A stretch of DNA of 64,000 nt, from assembly GCA_944548615.1 (NCBI GenBank), contig OX155955.1:3312279-3376278 (forward strand). Direction: 5' to 3'. This stretch comes from Micropterix aruncella. Lineage: Eukaryota; Arthropoda; Insecta; Lepidoptera; Micropterigidae. This document shows, one piece after another, positions 10,771-21,964 of the stretch. Below the pieces are notes generated by a model that searched no databases, was not told the DNA's origin, and was given only the letters and a program-made list of their open reading frames with translations. Within the stretch, counting starts at the first letter, position 1; every line of letters begins with the position of its first letter. Made by a program: the position numbers and the translations under genes.

Positions 10771-11465
10771 GTTTTCCAGGTCAAGCAACAATTTCATAGC
10801 ACGCAACACAAATTGAGTGCTTACAGAATGTCAATGTGAGATTTGTCTTTAATCTACGGAAATGCTCTTGCGAATTGTTCCACTAATCGTTGAATGCGTC
10901 ATGGGAACGACTCAAAACTGGTTAAATTTAAACAACGCTTCGCTAAATACAGTAACAATTAGAATGAAATAAATGGTTTAATTAGCATTGTTCTGTAGAG
11001 TATCCCTCAAAGTATGAATTCCACAGCCAGCAAATTGCTTGTTATGCCGAGAATTCTCGTATCGGAAGTTGCGTGTACACTCGTAGGTAAAAACTCATTG
11101 AAATGCAGACTCGATACTCGTGAAATTGCTTACAAATTGTCTATTACAAATTGTCTATTACACTGCGGCCATATCCGGAAATTATGTTTAATTCGAACTT
11201 ATAATAGAGTGCAAGTGACGCTGCGGAAAGATAAGAGTTATGGCCCCACTGGCCATAGTCTACGACTATGGCCAGTGGGGTGATGTCAAACAACGGGCGA
11301 ACCCGTCACCCCAGGAGATATAAATATATTGATCTTTTTTCAACCTGGGATGAACATAGAGCCTTGGGGATGAAGGCAGTCCACCATCAAGTAAGACAAC
11401 TAGCCCGTGAGAGAACAACGCCTTACCGCGTGGCACTGGGAAGTTGACATATTTAAGGAATGTAT
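10771..11465. other. Gene-free stretch with a perfect hairpin
   Basis: No recognised gene. It contains a 17-bp perfect hairpin: arms 11244-11260 and 11264-11280 ('ccccactggccatagtc' and its complement) with loop 'tac'. The 3-nt loop is too tight for a typical small-RNA precursor; it looks like a fresh palindromic duplication. Confidence 0.6.
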
Positions 11466-12465
11466 TCAATCAGACCTTTCATTTGACACTAAACACGATA
11501 TATTTACGTTAATTTATTGACATTTAGACATCTACTTACTTGATATTTGTAAAGTTAAGGTACTCTATGACAGTCGTATTTGTATTTATCCATATATATT
11601 TATTCATATAGATACATTTTTTTAGAATGTTGTATTTGACACTAAACACGGAATATTTATGTTAATTTGTTGATATGTGGATATTTATTTATTATTATTA
11701 TTATTTATTCCGTAGCCGGCGATTGGGGAGGGGGTCGCCCTCGCAGCCAATACGCTGCTGTCGGTGCCGCTGGATCTCGTACTCCATTCACGATTCGCTT
11801 CCATTCTTGACGATTTTTTGCCACGTCTCGAGCATCCCTAGACGATAATCGTTGATTTTTAAGGTCGTCTTTGATGTTATTTAGCCAGGTTTTCTTCGGT
11901 GCCGATCGCTGTATTCTCCATTCTGTCGGACAGTCTCGCCAAAGAAGTTTACGTGGCAAGCGATTATCGTTCATTCGGCAAACATGGCCGAACCATCGTA
12001 GTCGACGTTTTTGTACTTCTTCTTCGATCGTTGTTATATTCGATGTGGATATTTAGACAACTGATTACTTGATAGTCATAGTCATAGTTTATTAATTCCA
12101 ATAAGTACATACTGTGAAATGCACCATTTTTCATTTTCGTACAATTATTAATATCTTCATTACATGTACATATACTTCAAATAAAGGTACGTATGGTGCA
12201 ATAAATAAAACAAAAACACAAATAACCAAAAAAATACAATAATAGTCAATATAAAATAAAATACAATAATAATACGATATTTGGACCGTTAATACTCCGT
12301 ATCCTATAACACTCCGGATGACATAACGATTCTAACAATACCACATACTTCTAAATCGGTTAAAGCGTCTAAAAGTGATGGTGGAATAAAGAAACGGAAA
12401 ACATACACAGATGAATCCTGAACACATTACACTCCTTTTTGTTGGGCAGTCGTGTAAAATACTAA
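11466..12465 (+). repeat. Repeat B copy 1, interrupted by an RTE fragment
   Basis: 'gacctttcatttgacactaa...gttaat..gacattta' and 'aagaaacggaaaacatac...acattacactcc' match the copies at 53840-54110 and, inverted, 63100-63360. The first part is present twice (11475 and 11634). Confidence 0.7.
11688..12042 (-). mobile_element. 5'-truncated RTE-clade LINE, 13-bp target duplication
   Basis: Minus-strand frame TIEEEVQKRRLRWFGHVCRM, then APKKTWLNNIKDDLKNQRLS ending GRPPPQSPATE and TAA. 'RLRWFGHV.RM' and 'KKtWLddik.DL' are the signature C-terminus of RTE-type elements. A (TAA)n tail at its low-coordinate end fixes the orientation. The duplication 'atgtggatattta' (11675-11687 and 12043-12055) lies inside repeat B, so the RTE landed in an existing copy. 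Confidence 0.88.
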
Positions 12466-12850
12466 AATGGCATAAATACGATTTTGTAGCAGAAATATCA
12501 AAACGGCTCAGTGTTGTCACATAGAAATAAAACTTGTGATATTTAATATGACCGTTTTTTTATATCCTATATTAAATCTCGGTATAACAATTAAACAAAA
12601 TATTCAATAATTAATATAATCGGTAGTTATGCAGAAATCGACTAAATCACAATTTTAAATCGCATACCATTTTATTCAACAATGTTATTAATTTTTACAC
12701 ACATTAAATCATAGAAAGTTAAAATGGTTATGCCATAATATAACTGCTTAGGTATCGACTTAGAAATTTATGGGCGGAAGAATTCAAGGTAATAAAAATA
12801 TATTAAGTAGTATTAATCAAATTATGTTTTTTTACATAATAATAGATCAC
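12466..12850. other. AT-rich stretch, nothing recognised
   Basis: About 385 bp with only short frames. It ends at the TTAA that opens the foldback element. Confidence 0.5.
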
Positions 12851-13861
12851 TTAAGGCGACTACCTCTCTCAAACAGTGAAAAATTGACATTTTGCAATAT
12901 TAAGTGACTTGCTCGTGTATTTAAATAATAATAAAAATATGAATCTTGTTGCCAATTTCTTAGTCTTTCGCGAATTTCCTAGTAGGTACTATGATGCGAA
13001 ATATCAATATTTTGATGTTTTCTTATTAAAAATAAATATTGCCTGAAGTCATCACCTTTTTGTAATTTGCATTTTTCTTGTAATCTTTCGGGGCAAACAA
13101 GTTGAAACTATATTGGTAATACGGACCAAGTAAATAATAAAAGTGTGATGATGGGACATATTTCACATGTTTTATGTTTTCATTATAATCTTTCAAAACA
13201 CCAAAAAAGATATTATTTGTCATGCGCGATATCAGAAGAATGACCGCGCAAATAATTGTTTACGAGCTAAATGTAATGAGCAATGGAAATGTAAAAATTC
13301 TAATAAGGGAAACGACGATTCTAGCTTACGTAATAATGAATATATGAAGAAAAAAATCCTTTTTTGGCCTTTCAACACCAAAAAATTTGTAAAAACGATG
13401 TCATTAAAATTGTCAAAAAGAATAAAATGCGCCCAGACTGCCATGGCTTATTAGATGTAAAACAATTCGATGATTCTAGCGGTATTTTACATTTAGCTTA
13501 TAAACCATTCTTCTAAATACGCGCATGACACCTTATTGGTTTTTTGAAATATTAAAATGAAAAGAAAAATATCGCGTCACATATTAATCATTTACTTGAT
13601 ATGTATTACCAATATACTCGTAGTTTCAAGCTGTTTACGACGGCAGATTGCAAGAAAAATGCAATTACAAAAGGTGATGACGTCAGATTTTATTTATTTT
13701 TATTAGAAAAAAAAACGAAATATTCAAATAGTGCATCATAGCACGAAAAAAAATGGATGCAAGATTCATATTCCTATTATTATTTAAATGCACGCGGAAG
13801 TCACTTAAAGTTGATTACAAAATATCATTTTTGTACTATCTGAGAGAGGTAGTCGCCTTAA
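12851..13861. mobile_element. ~1-kb foldback DNA element with long terminal inverted repeats
   Basis: The outer 22 bp 'ttaaggcgactacctctctc' (12851) has its complement at 13840-13861. The arms continue as an imperfect inverted repeat of roughly 450 bp each, e.g. 'gtgacttgctcgtgtattta' against its complement near 13785. TTAA is at both ends, which could be a TTAA target duplication (as in piggyBac or Kolobok) or part of the inverted repeat. There is no transposase, so it is non-autonomous. Confidence 0.8.
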
Positions 13862-14309
13862 TTATACAGACTGTTGATTTGGAAATGTTGTGTGTAGTGC
13901 TATGGTATTAAAGTAGATCATACTGCCAGCGCGGGGCGTCAGGTTATTAAAAACGGCGATTGTCTCATGATTTCATTGCCGCTCTGTTTACTGACGTATG
14001 TAATATGCTAAGGTCAGCTGTCCAACATTGTGTGCCCAGTAACGGTACATCATAATTTACTATATTTTATGGATCTTCACTGCAAATGACAAATTGGGTC
14101 CCTACCTATATAACTGCTGTTTTTTTCACATTGGCCACTTTGAACTTGGATTACTTGGGTTTGAGTTGAAATTTCAAATTCATATAAATTCCAATAGAAG
14201 GCCATGTTATTCTTTCTTAAGAATCAGCTATTTATTTGCCTTTCCGTCGTTTGTTTTTGCTCAAATATTTTTGTTTGTGCAACCATGGTAAAGTTGAAAA
14301 TTAGAATCA
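13862..14309. other. Gene-free stretch
   Basis: No coding content recognised. 'gcgcggggcgtcag' near 13930 is GC-richer than its surroundings. Repeat C begins near 14310. Confidence 0.45.
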
Positions 14310-14800
14310 TTTTCAAATATGAGATCCTGTGCCAGTGTTTCCTATTACAGCTTCTTGCAGTCTGGCTTTAAAGTTACCGTAAATGTGTACTGTTAAGAAC
14401 TGCAAACAATAATGGAGAAGCTCGTGATTAAATAACCGAGCCTAGTCAATCGCTCATAGCCACTGCTTCTGCATGACAACGTATAACCACATAGTTCACT
14501 GCAAACAGTCGCAAAGTTGCAGCTGCTGGAGACTCTTGGTCCTTGCTCCAATAGTTTCATTTTTTTTTCAGATTTTAGATAACTTTTTACAAGGGAAGAA
14601 AATTAACTTTGATGAGTCGATGAGAGTTTTAGAGCAGAGAAATTTAGCAACTTTCATTAAAATGACAAATCTGCATAGATAGTAGGGGGTCAACATTTAC
14701 CTATATTAATTTAATATATGTTTTTTAAACATTTTTTTGGCCCTCAATTTCCTTTATAAAATAGCAACTTCATAGGTAAGGACCAAAATTTTAGATAAAA
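14310..14800 (+). repeat. Repeat C copy 2
   Basis: Matches 20855-21385 along its whole length ('cttcttgcagtctggct', 'aataaccgagcct.gtcaatcg', 'gcaacttcataggtaaggac'). The copies are fairly close, so amplification was recent or the sequence is conserved. Class unknown. Confidence 0.75.
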
Positions 14801-15764
14801 AATTGGCATTGAGGTTTTAGTGCAATACAATACAATACAATCAACTACTCCAGTAGATAGGCATTCCTACACTTGGATGCGTCACAAAATTAAATGCTTA
14901 AAATTTAATTAATAAAAACATAACTATCATGATAGTTGTCATGGATGTAATATTATATTCAATATTACCTACTTACAAATAATCAAAATATACTAATGTC
15001 ATTAAATAGTAAGAGAGAATAATATATTAAAATAGAAATGCAAGTTCTATGTAGAATAATCAACGTAAAATAATTTTATTTTAAATCCAGCGATATGCCT
15101 TCGTATTTATTAAACATAAATAGATGTATACTAATATAAATGTATACTAATATAATAATTAGCCATATTTAAGAAGATTCCGAAATTAAAAACTCCGAAA
15201 CGGCTCATAATATAGTAGTTGTAGTAGTTATAAATATTCTAGATAAATAGATCTTTTCAATTAGAAATACGTTATTGTTATTGGAGAGGTGGGCCCAGCA
15301 ACCATACATTGTTGAACATACAGCCCTTTGTTTCGAATAGTTTTTGAGTTTTTGACGAACTGGCCTGCGCGACATGTCCCAACTATAGGTGGGATATATC
15401 TCTAAAGTGATTATTACGACCCTCGTCATAATCTATAAGATTACTAATATCACGCTCGCGGAAAGTGCGTCTCGCCTGTCACTGGGCTTGAAGAGGGATC
15501 TCAATTTGAGTTATGTAAACTACGATTTAGTCCCGTCAATAAAGGAGGGTGATAGGTCAATTGGTTAATCCATTTGAGTTTAATGCTTGTTGATTGATAC
15601 TCTAGCTGGTTATATGATAACCTTGCAGCTTCATAAAATCTGCAATATGCAATGCAACAAAATGACATTGCAATCATACATACAAACTGCGTAATAGCTT
15701 ATTGATACCACTCCGGCGAGTTGGTGTAACTATGGTAGATAGTGGACTAGAGATGTCGACGACA
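14801..15764. other. AT-rich stretch, no gene
   Basis: About 960 bp with short frames only. A near-tandem 'tgtatactaatataa' duplication is at 15124-15150. Confidence 0.5.
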
Positions 15765-16140
15765 GCGGGCGAGCCCGTCACATCAGGAAGTTTTAACGAT
15801 TAGTCGTTCTGTCTCCCTGGAGTGAGCGCAGAAGACTTAGGACAAAACAGTCCACCGTCTAGCTCCGCCACAAACCCGTAAGAGGCCAACGCTTTAACCG
15901 CGAGATAGCCAGGAGTGTTACCCAGCGGGTTTACACTCACGCCCTTACTTCCAATTGTGACCGGATTACTCCAGTCTCTCGATTGGTTACGAGTTCGAGG
16001 TCGCTTGCGCGGTCCTCTCCCTTACGAAGCGGTGAAACGGTGTATACCGAATCTATCGCGGACCACGGCATCCTTTGCCCGGCTGTTCACCCAGGATCGG
16101 GTAGTCGATGGTCGTTTCAAGAGTAGTCGCCGTAAGGTCC
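15765..16140 (-). repeat. Repeat A copy 2 (inverted, partial)
   Basis: Reverse complement of the second half of A copy 1 ('gcgggcgagcccgtcac' to 'gccgtaaggtcc'). It ends where repeat D begins. Confidence 0.8.
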
Positions 16141-16149
16141 GTATATTAT

Positions 16150-16156
16150 CTTTTAA

Positions 16157-16188
<32 letters not shown>

Positions 16189-16330
16189 TGAAAACCACAT
16201 TTTAGGGCAATTTAGTGTTAGTGTTATTACTTTTTACTAAAACTTGTTATTTGCATTTAGTGTTATTAGCTTTTTACTAAAACTTGTACATAATTGATTG
16301 TAATATTAGAGTTCTGTCCACCCTAGAGGG
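16150..16330 (-). repeat. Repeat D, inverted, with (TTA)n end
   Basis: 'aaaaccacattttagggcaatttagtg' is the complement of 23068-23102. The (ATT)n run at 16155-16187 would be the 3' tail on the minus strand, suggesting a retroelement 3' end. An internal near-duplication ('ttagtgttatta...ttttactaaaacttgt') occurs twice. Confidence 0.55.
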
Positions 16331-16334
16331 ATCT

Positions 16335-16431
16335 GGAGATGTATGTTTCCTATGACAGAGGAGGGTAATTATCGATCTGGCGTCTTCAACCCTTGAATCG
16401 ATCTGTTGGCCACCCGATAACGAGTGACTAT
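16335..16431 (+). repeat. Repeat A-related fragment left of LINE
   Basis: 'gttggccacccgataacgag' corresponds to 28390 and 51340. Its continuation ('aaagggcgcc') is on the far side of the LINE at 19945, so the LINE split an A-related copy. Confidence 0.6.
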
Positions 16432-19400
16432 TCAGTATTCAGTATTCAGTATTCAGTTTATTTATTCAAAATATACAATAACAGCATGAATTAGGAACTA
16501 AAGCTAATTATCGCATATTAGAATTCGTCAGTTTATATGTAGATATAAAACTATTTAAGCATAAATATTAATTCAACAATAGCATTGACTAAAGTCGGCT
16601 TTACACGACAGACAAATATTTAAAAAAAAAAAAAAATAATAGAGCTGAATCCATGTACATGAGCATACATATAAAATAGATTATTATTATAAGAATATTA
16701 ATAGTCATCAAGCACTTTATACAAAAAATAATCACACAATTGGAAGTATCGAAACAAAATTGGAAAAAAAACAACGTATGTATATGATCAGGTATGTTAC
16801 ATTACACATTGTAATCTACATATTAAATATTAAATTCATAATATTATAATTAAATAATAAAAACTAAAATGAGGTACCTGAAAGTTACATATTAATGTTA
16901 TTCCCATTTCAAAGAATTGGCATGCTCAAAAAAATCACCCAGCTTATAGAAAGCATGTGTGGATTGCAGCTTTTGTTTTATAAATCTTTTAAACGCCTTT
17001 GTTTCCATCTTCCTTGTGGAGAGTGGTAGCTGGTTAAAGAGCTTATAGCTCAAATATCCAAAGGACTTTTGTGTCTGCGTAAGGCGTACTTTAGGCAGGA
17101 TAACGTCATCACGTCTGCGTGTATTGTGGGAGTGCATATTCCCGTTTACCTCTTGTTCGTTAATATTTGATTTAGCATATAGTAGACATTGTAAAATATA
17201 TTCAGACGTAAAAGTCAGTATTTTGTACTTAAGAAAATATGGTTCGCAGTGCGTGTCACGGGATACTCCTGCAATTGCTCTCAATGCACTTTTCTGTAAA
17301 ATGAAAACCCTAGAACTGTATGTGGCATTCCCCCATATCAGTATACCATAAGTCATTTTAGAATGGAAACAGGCATGATACGCAGTTATTGCAGCGATTT
17401 CACCAGCTAAGAATTTAATCTTTTTTATTGCATATATTGCCGAAGAAAGCGCACTACATAGTTCATTAATATGGATGTTCCAGCTAAGATGATGATCGAT
17501 CATGATACCTAGGAACTTTGTCGATTTGCTTAATTCTAGAGTACTGTTGTTTAGAGTTATATTGAATGGTATAGCAGACGATTTATATTTTGAGGAGAAG
17601 TGCATAGTTACGGTTTTTTTTGCATTAAGCAAGAGATTATTCTCTGTGAACCATGAACTTGCTAGGTTTAACGCATGATTGGCATTGGTCATTAGGTCGT
17701 TAAGATTGTTATCGTGAAACAGGAAACTTGTATCATCCGCATAGAGCAAGGTTTTGGTGTAGGCGGGCAAGCAATTGCCTATATCATTAATGAAAAATAA
17801 AAATAATAATGGACCAAGAATCGATCCCTGGGGAACTCCGCAGGTTATCGGTTGAGGTGTAGATCTAAATCCATCTATTTCTACTACCTGTGACCTGCCT
17901 GTTAAGTGGGATTTCATCATGTTATTGGCTTTGCCCCGAATCCCATAACTGTTTAATTTATTGAACAGTATTTCGTGGTCAACCGAATCAAACGCTTTGG
18001 ATAGATCACAAAAAACTGCCACGGGTTGGGAAGAATTTTCAAAAGTGTCGGTAATGAAATTTACCATCTCCGAAATCGCCGAGGTGGTGGACATGTTCTT
18101 CCTAAAACCATATTGATATTTATTTAGTATATCGAATTTATTTGCGAATAGATATAGCCTGTTATATAAAATTTTTTCGAAAATTTTGGAGAAAGCTGGA
18201 AGCAGTGAAATTGGCCTGTAATTTTCAGGATCAGTTTTGTTCCCTTTTTTAAAGACTGGTACTATCTTTGCTATTTTCATTAAATTTGGGAACACACCTT
18301 GTTTCATACAATTATTAAAAATAGACCTCAAGGTGTTGGAAATCGTTGGTGCTATATTCTTTATTAATTTAATCGAGTGTGCCCAGATATCCATTGATGT
18401 TTTTGTTTTAATGCCATTCAAGGCCTTATCAAATTCAATGGAAGTTATAGGATGCAACAGTATTGATGCTGGTATCTCACCTACAATTGTTGAAGAGGGT
18501 AAACTAGGAGAATTTGTCATTCGTTTAACAGCGTTTGTAAAATATTCATTGAGTATATTTGCCGTTTCTGTAGGATCAGAGACTTTAGAACCATTGTGAA
18601 GTAATTGAATAGGTTCATTTGCCTTACTTGAAATATTTCTCCCCTCTCTATTGATGATACTCCACATAGTTTTGGTTTTGTTATTCGACTGCTTAATCTC
18701 TTCTTCTATAGTATTTTTCTTAGCCGCTACTACTGCTTTGTCATATTTTTGTTTACAGTTCGTATAATAGTCCTTAAGTAATGAATTTGTGTTTTGATTT
18801 AAATTATCCTGTAGAATTTGAAGTTTTCCTAGATCGTTTCTAAGCTCACTATCAATCCAAGAAGGCGTACCGCCTTTTGTTGACACTAGTCTGTATTTCG
18901 AGGGAAAGCAAACTTCAAAATGACGATTAAAAACTTTTATAAAATTTTCATAGTCAGAATTTGGGTCTGATGAATCAGTAGTAAAGCATTCTTTATTTAA
19001 TAGTCTAATAAATGAGTTAATAGCGTTAAAGCCGAATTGTCTTTTCCACACATGCTTACTATTTGGGTTCGTCAAATTTGATTCTAAGTGGATCATCTGA
19101 GCATTATGGTCAGAAAAGGGTATAATTACATTATCAATAGAGCAAAAATTTGCCGTTCTATAAAATATGTTATCGATGCAGGTCGCACTGAGTTCATTAA
19201 TCCTGGTTGGAGTATTAAATGCCATCGTAAAGCCACATGATGTAAAAGAGTCTCTTAGCTTATTGCTATTGCCTGAGTTTTCTAGGATATTAACATTAAA
19301 ATCACCACACACCACAATCTGCTTGGAGGAGTTTGAGAGTTTGTCCATAATCAATTCGAGGCAAGACATGAACACGTTAAAGTCACTGTTTGGGACCCTA

Positions 19401-19935
19401 TAAATACAAACAATGACACATTTCTGTTGTGTAATTTCTACACAGGATATTTCCGTGTTTCGTTCTACGGATAATGATGTTATATCATCCCTGGTTTTGA
19501 CATTTATCTCATTTTTAACCATGATACAGCTACCTCCTCTTATGTGATCTTTTCGACAAAAGTAGCTTGCAAGTTTGAAACGGTTAATATGTAGCAAATT
19601 GATATTATTTGTCTGCATCCAATGCTCTGTTAGGCAGGCCACGTGAATACAGTATTTTTCAAGGATGATCTCCATGCTTAGATGTTTTTTATTTATTCCT
19701 TGTATATTCAAATGCATGATTCCAAGCTGCTTTTTACGGTTTAATTCCTTATCATCTGCTTGCATCGTAAAATGTTCATTTTCGTTGACCCCTTGATTTT
19801 CTCTGTAAGTTTTGTGTCGTGTTTGGCATATCGTCATTGCTATACTATCCTTGTTAATGTTCTCCTCCACCGAGGAGTTAATATAGAAAGGGCTTTCTGG
19901 TTTTACTGTTTGTGATCTCATATGTTATACACTCA
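16432..19935 (-). mobile_element. Non-LTR retrotransposon with intact ORF2
   Basis: A minus-strand LINE of about 3.5 kb. Its 3' end (low coordinates) carries a roughly 450-bp AT-rich UTR and ends in short tandem 'actgaat' repeats (16434-16456), not poly(A). Microsatellite-like tails are usual for CR1/L2-type elements. The 5' end stops about 14 bp before the ORF start and there is no gag-like ORF1, so it is probably 5'-truncated. It sits inside an A-related repeat; I found no convincing target duplication. Confidence 0.88.
16898..19921 (-). CDS. LINE ORF2: endonuclease-reverse transcriptase, 1007 aa
   Basis: A single open frame of 1007 codons, from an ATG preceded in frame by TAA. An apurinic-type endonuclease domain spans about 65-280: LNIQGI (N72), TEHW (E99), CIYRVPNSD, VCGDFNVN (D207, N209), SDHNAQ (D271, H272). 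The reverse transcriptase spans about 540-790: KIAKIVPVFKKG, YRPISLLPAFSKIFEK, motif A FCDLSKAFDSVDH (637-649), motif B GVPQGSILGPLLF (695-707) and catalytic YADD (727-730). The C-terminal 200 residues are the usual LINE tail without RNase H. All catalytic residues seen are present, with no stop or frameshift. The tail and the RT pattern favour a CR1/L2/Daphne-type clade over Jockey; that is inference. It would copy RNA into DNA at a nicked target. Confidence 0.95.
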   Translation of the reverse strand: MRSQTVKPESPFYINSSVEENINKDSIAMTICQTRHKTYRENQGVNENEHFTMQADDKELNRKKQLGIMHLNIQGINKKHLSMEIILEKYCIHVACLTEHWMQTNNINLLHINRFKLASYFCRKDHIRGGSCIMVKNEINVKTRDDITSLSVERNTEISCVEITQQKCVIVCIYRVPNSDFNVFMSCLELIMDKLSNSSKQIVVCGDFNVNILENSGNSNKLRDSFTSCGFTMAFNTPTRINELSATCIDNIFYRTANFCSIDNVIIPFSDHNAQMIHLESNLTNPNSKHVWKRQFGFNAINSFIRLLNKECFTTDSSDPNSDYENFIKVFNRHFEVCFPSKYRLVSTKGGTPSWIDSELRNDLGKLQILQDNLNQNTNSLLKDYYTNCKQKYDKAVVAAKKNTIEEEIKQSNNKTKTMWSIINREGRNISSKANEPIQLLHNGSKVSDPTETANILNEYFTNAVKRMTNSPSLPSSTIVGEIPASILLHPITSIEFDKALNGIKTKTSMDIWAHSIKLIKNIAPTISNTLRSIFNNCMKQGVFPNLMKIAKIVPVFKKGNKTDPENYRPISLLPAFSKIFEKILYNRLYLFANKFDILNKYQYGFRKNMSTTSAISEMVNFITDTFENSSQPVAVFCDLSKAFDSVDHEILFNKLNSYGIRGKANNMMKSHLTGRSQVVEIDGFRSTPQPITCGVPQGSILGPLLFLFFINDIGNCLPAYTKTLLYADDTSFLFHDNNLNDLMTNANHALNLASSWFTENNLLLNAKKTVTMHFSSKYKSSAIPFNITLNNSTLELSKSTKFLGIMIDHHLSWNIHINELCSALSSAIYAIKKIKFLAGEIAAITAYHACFHSKMTYGILIWGNATYSSRVFILQKSALRAIAGVSRDTHCEPYFLKYKILTFTSEYILQCLLYAKSNINEQEVNGNMHSHNTRRRDDVILPKVRLTQTQKSFGYLSYKLFNQLPLSTRKMETKAFKRFIKQKLQSTHAFYKLGDFFEHANSLKWE

Positions 19936-20185
19936 GACTATGGCGGGGAAAGGGCGCCAAGAGCGCGAGTATGGCCCTTTCCAGTGCCTCGCGGTAACGC
20001 GTTGGACACTTACGGGCTGGTGGCGTAGTTTGACTATGAATTGTGCTGTCCACAAAGTCTCTGCGTTTTCTCCTTGGGAGACAGAATGGCATGGTCGTTA
20101 TAACTCCCTGGGGGTGGCGGGTTCGCCAGTAGCAATTCACAGACCTCAATGTCGCTCTGTCGCGGCGTCACAATCACCACAGACT
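19936..20185 (+). repeat. Repeat A-related fragment right of LINE
   Basis: 'aaagggcgccaagagcgcg', 'cctcgcggtaacgcgttgga' and 'ggtggcgtagtttgac' continue the A-type unit interrupted at 16431. Confidence 0.6.
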
Positions 20186-20854
20186 CTGCGCTCGAAAGTT
20201 ACCGAAAAATTGTCTACGTACTGCGAAGGTAGGACTCAGACTTGGGTGGTTCACACGCGAGGCGAATCCACGCTCAAAATTAAACATCTCACGCGTTATC
20301 CTTATCAGTTAGTGACGTAATGCGGCAGGTGGAAAATGCTCCGGATTCCGGATATCGCGACTAGAAAATCGTACAATCTTATCGCACAAACAAAACATTT
20401 AAATAAAGTACGGGTTATGAAATATTCAGTACTTAACGCCGGCGTACGTTTTATGGTGTAATTTTTAAAAAAAAAATTGATTTAGGTAAGTAACAGCATG
20501 AACTTATAATTAGATACATAATTCTTTAAAAAAAACATGTTCTTATGCCGATTATAAGTTACGCCGTTCCAAATTATTTGAAAAATATTTTACAAACTAA
20601 ATTATGAAACAAAAAATACAATACATCCGTTAATATTTATTAATCAAATGTCCGCAAAAGTTGTAGAGTTAACCGCAAAAATATAAACTTATACAACATA
20701 AATTCAAAATTATATTATATTTATACATACTTATTACAAATCAATAATTACTGGCAGTTGTCGCTGCAGCTTCAAGGTCGGTTCTTACTGCCGATTTGAA
20801 GCTAATTTTGTTTCTGCTATAAATGTAAAGACCTGTGAATTTATCATTATACGT
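20186..20854. other. Gene-free AT-rich stretch
   Basis: No coding content. It begins with A-like sequence and grades into low-complexity A/T runs. Confidence 0.45.
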
Positions 20855-21385
20855 GATAAATGAGATCATGTGCCGGTGTTTTCTATTACAGCTTCTTGCA
20901 GTCTGGCTATACAGTTACCGCGAATGTGTACTGTTAAGAATTGAAAACAATGATGGAGAAGCTCGTGATTAAATAACCGAGCCTGGTCAATCGCTCATAG
21001 CCACTGCTTCTACATGACAAATTATAACCACAGATTTCCCTGCAAACCGTTGAAAAGTTGCAGGAGTTACGGCTGGAGACTCTTGGTCACCCACCGTACC
21101 TGTAAGACCTTGCTACAATAGAGTTTCATTTTTAAACAGAATTTATATATTTTTTTACAAATGAAAAACATTAACTTTGAAGAGACGGTGAAAAACGCCT
21201 TCAAAGCTTTCATTGGTTTCTGTCCACGAGAGTTTTACAGCAGAGGAATTAAGCAACTCCCATTAAAATAACACATCTGCATAGATAATAGGGGTCAATA
21301 TTTATATTAATTAAATATATGTTTTTGACAACAAATTTGTGGCCTTTATAGAATGGCAACTTCATAGGTAAGGACCCAATATTTA
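20855..21385 (+). repeat. Repeat C copy 3
   Basis: The longest copy of repeat C in the window; compare 14310-14800. It provides the uninterrupted order '...aactcccattaaaat...attaattaaatatatg...' showing that repeat A at 10023 is an insertion. Confidence 0.75.
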
Positions 21386-21809
21386 GGTCTTAATTAACAA
21401 AAAACTACATTTTCTGTCATGTCCCACAGCGCGTGCGAGCGAGATGCAATGTTTTTAAGCCCCCGGAATGACAGAGATGGATAAACAGTCATTTGGAGGG
21501 GAAAAGCTGTACTTACACAGTTAGTCAAACAGCAGTCAACGCAGAGGAAGTGAGTAAGCGCGGCGCTAATGTATTCGGCCATAACGGAAGTGGGGTAGCT
21601 GGATATAATGTCGCCATTGTTGGCAAGTTCATGGACGCCCGTCGCGCCGCACTGATCGCATTCGTGCCATGACTGCCCCTAATATTCGTTCATTTCTTTC
21701 TCTAAAAACGGGAAAAGTATATTGATCCGTTCAGCCGCGCCCGGTCTTGTATTCGAAGCGGTAACCTTGACGATGTCGACAAACACGTAACATTTCCTTG
21801 TTTTTGAAT
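21386..21809. other. Gene-free stretch
   Basis: GC-richer patch near 21590-21680 with no recognised coding content. Confidence 0.4.
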
Positions 21810-21964
21810 CAGTGGTTCGCGACCCCCTGGGGGGTTGCGAACCACTGGTTAGACCGGGAAAGTAAAATCGAAAATATTACATAATCTTTATTTATATACA
21901 TAATATGCAAACATTTACAGCTCTGGAAGAGCTCCCTTTACAAAACTTTATGTTGATCTAATAA

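Noticed and set aside
19922..20320. 132-codon plus-strand frame next to the intact LINE, considered as LINE ORF1
   Set aside because: It is on the opposite strand to the LINE and consists of repeat A-related sequence.
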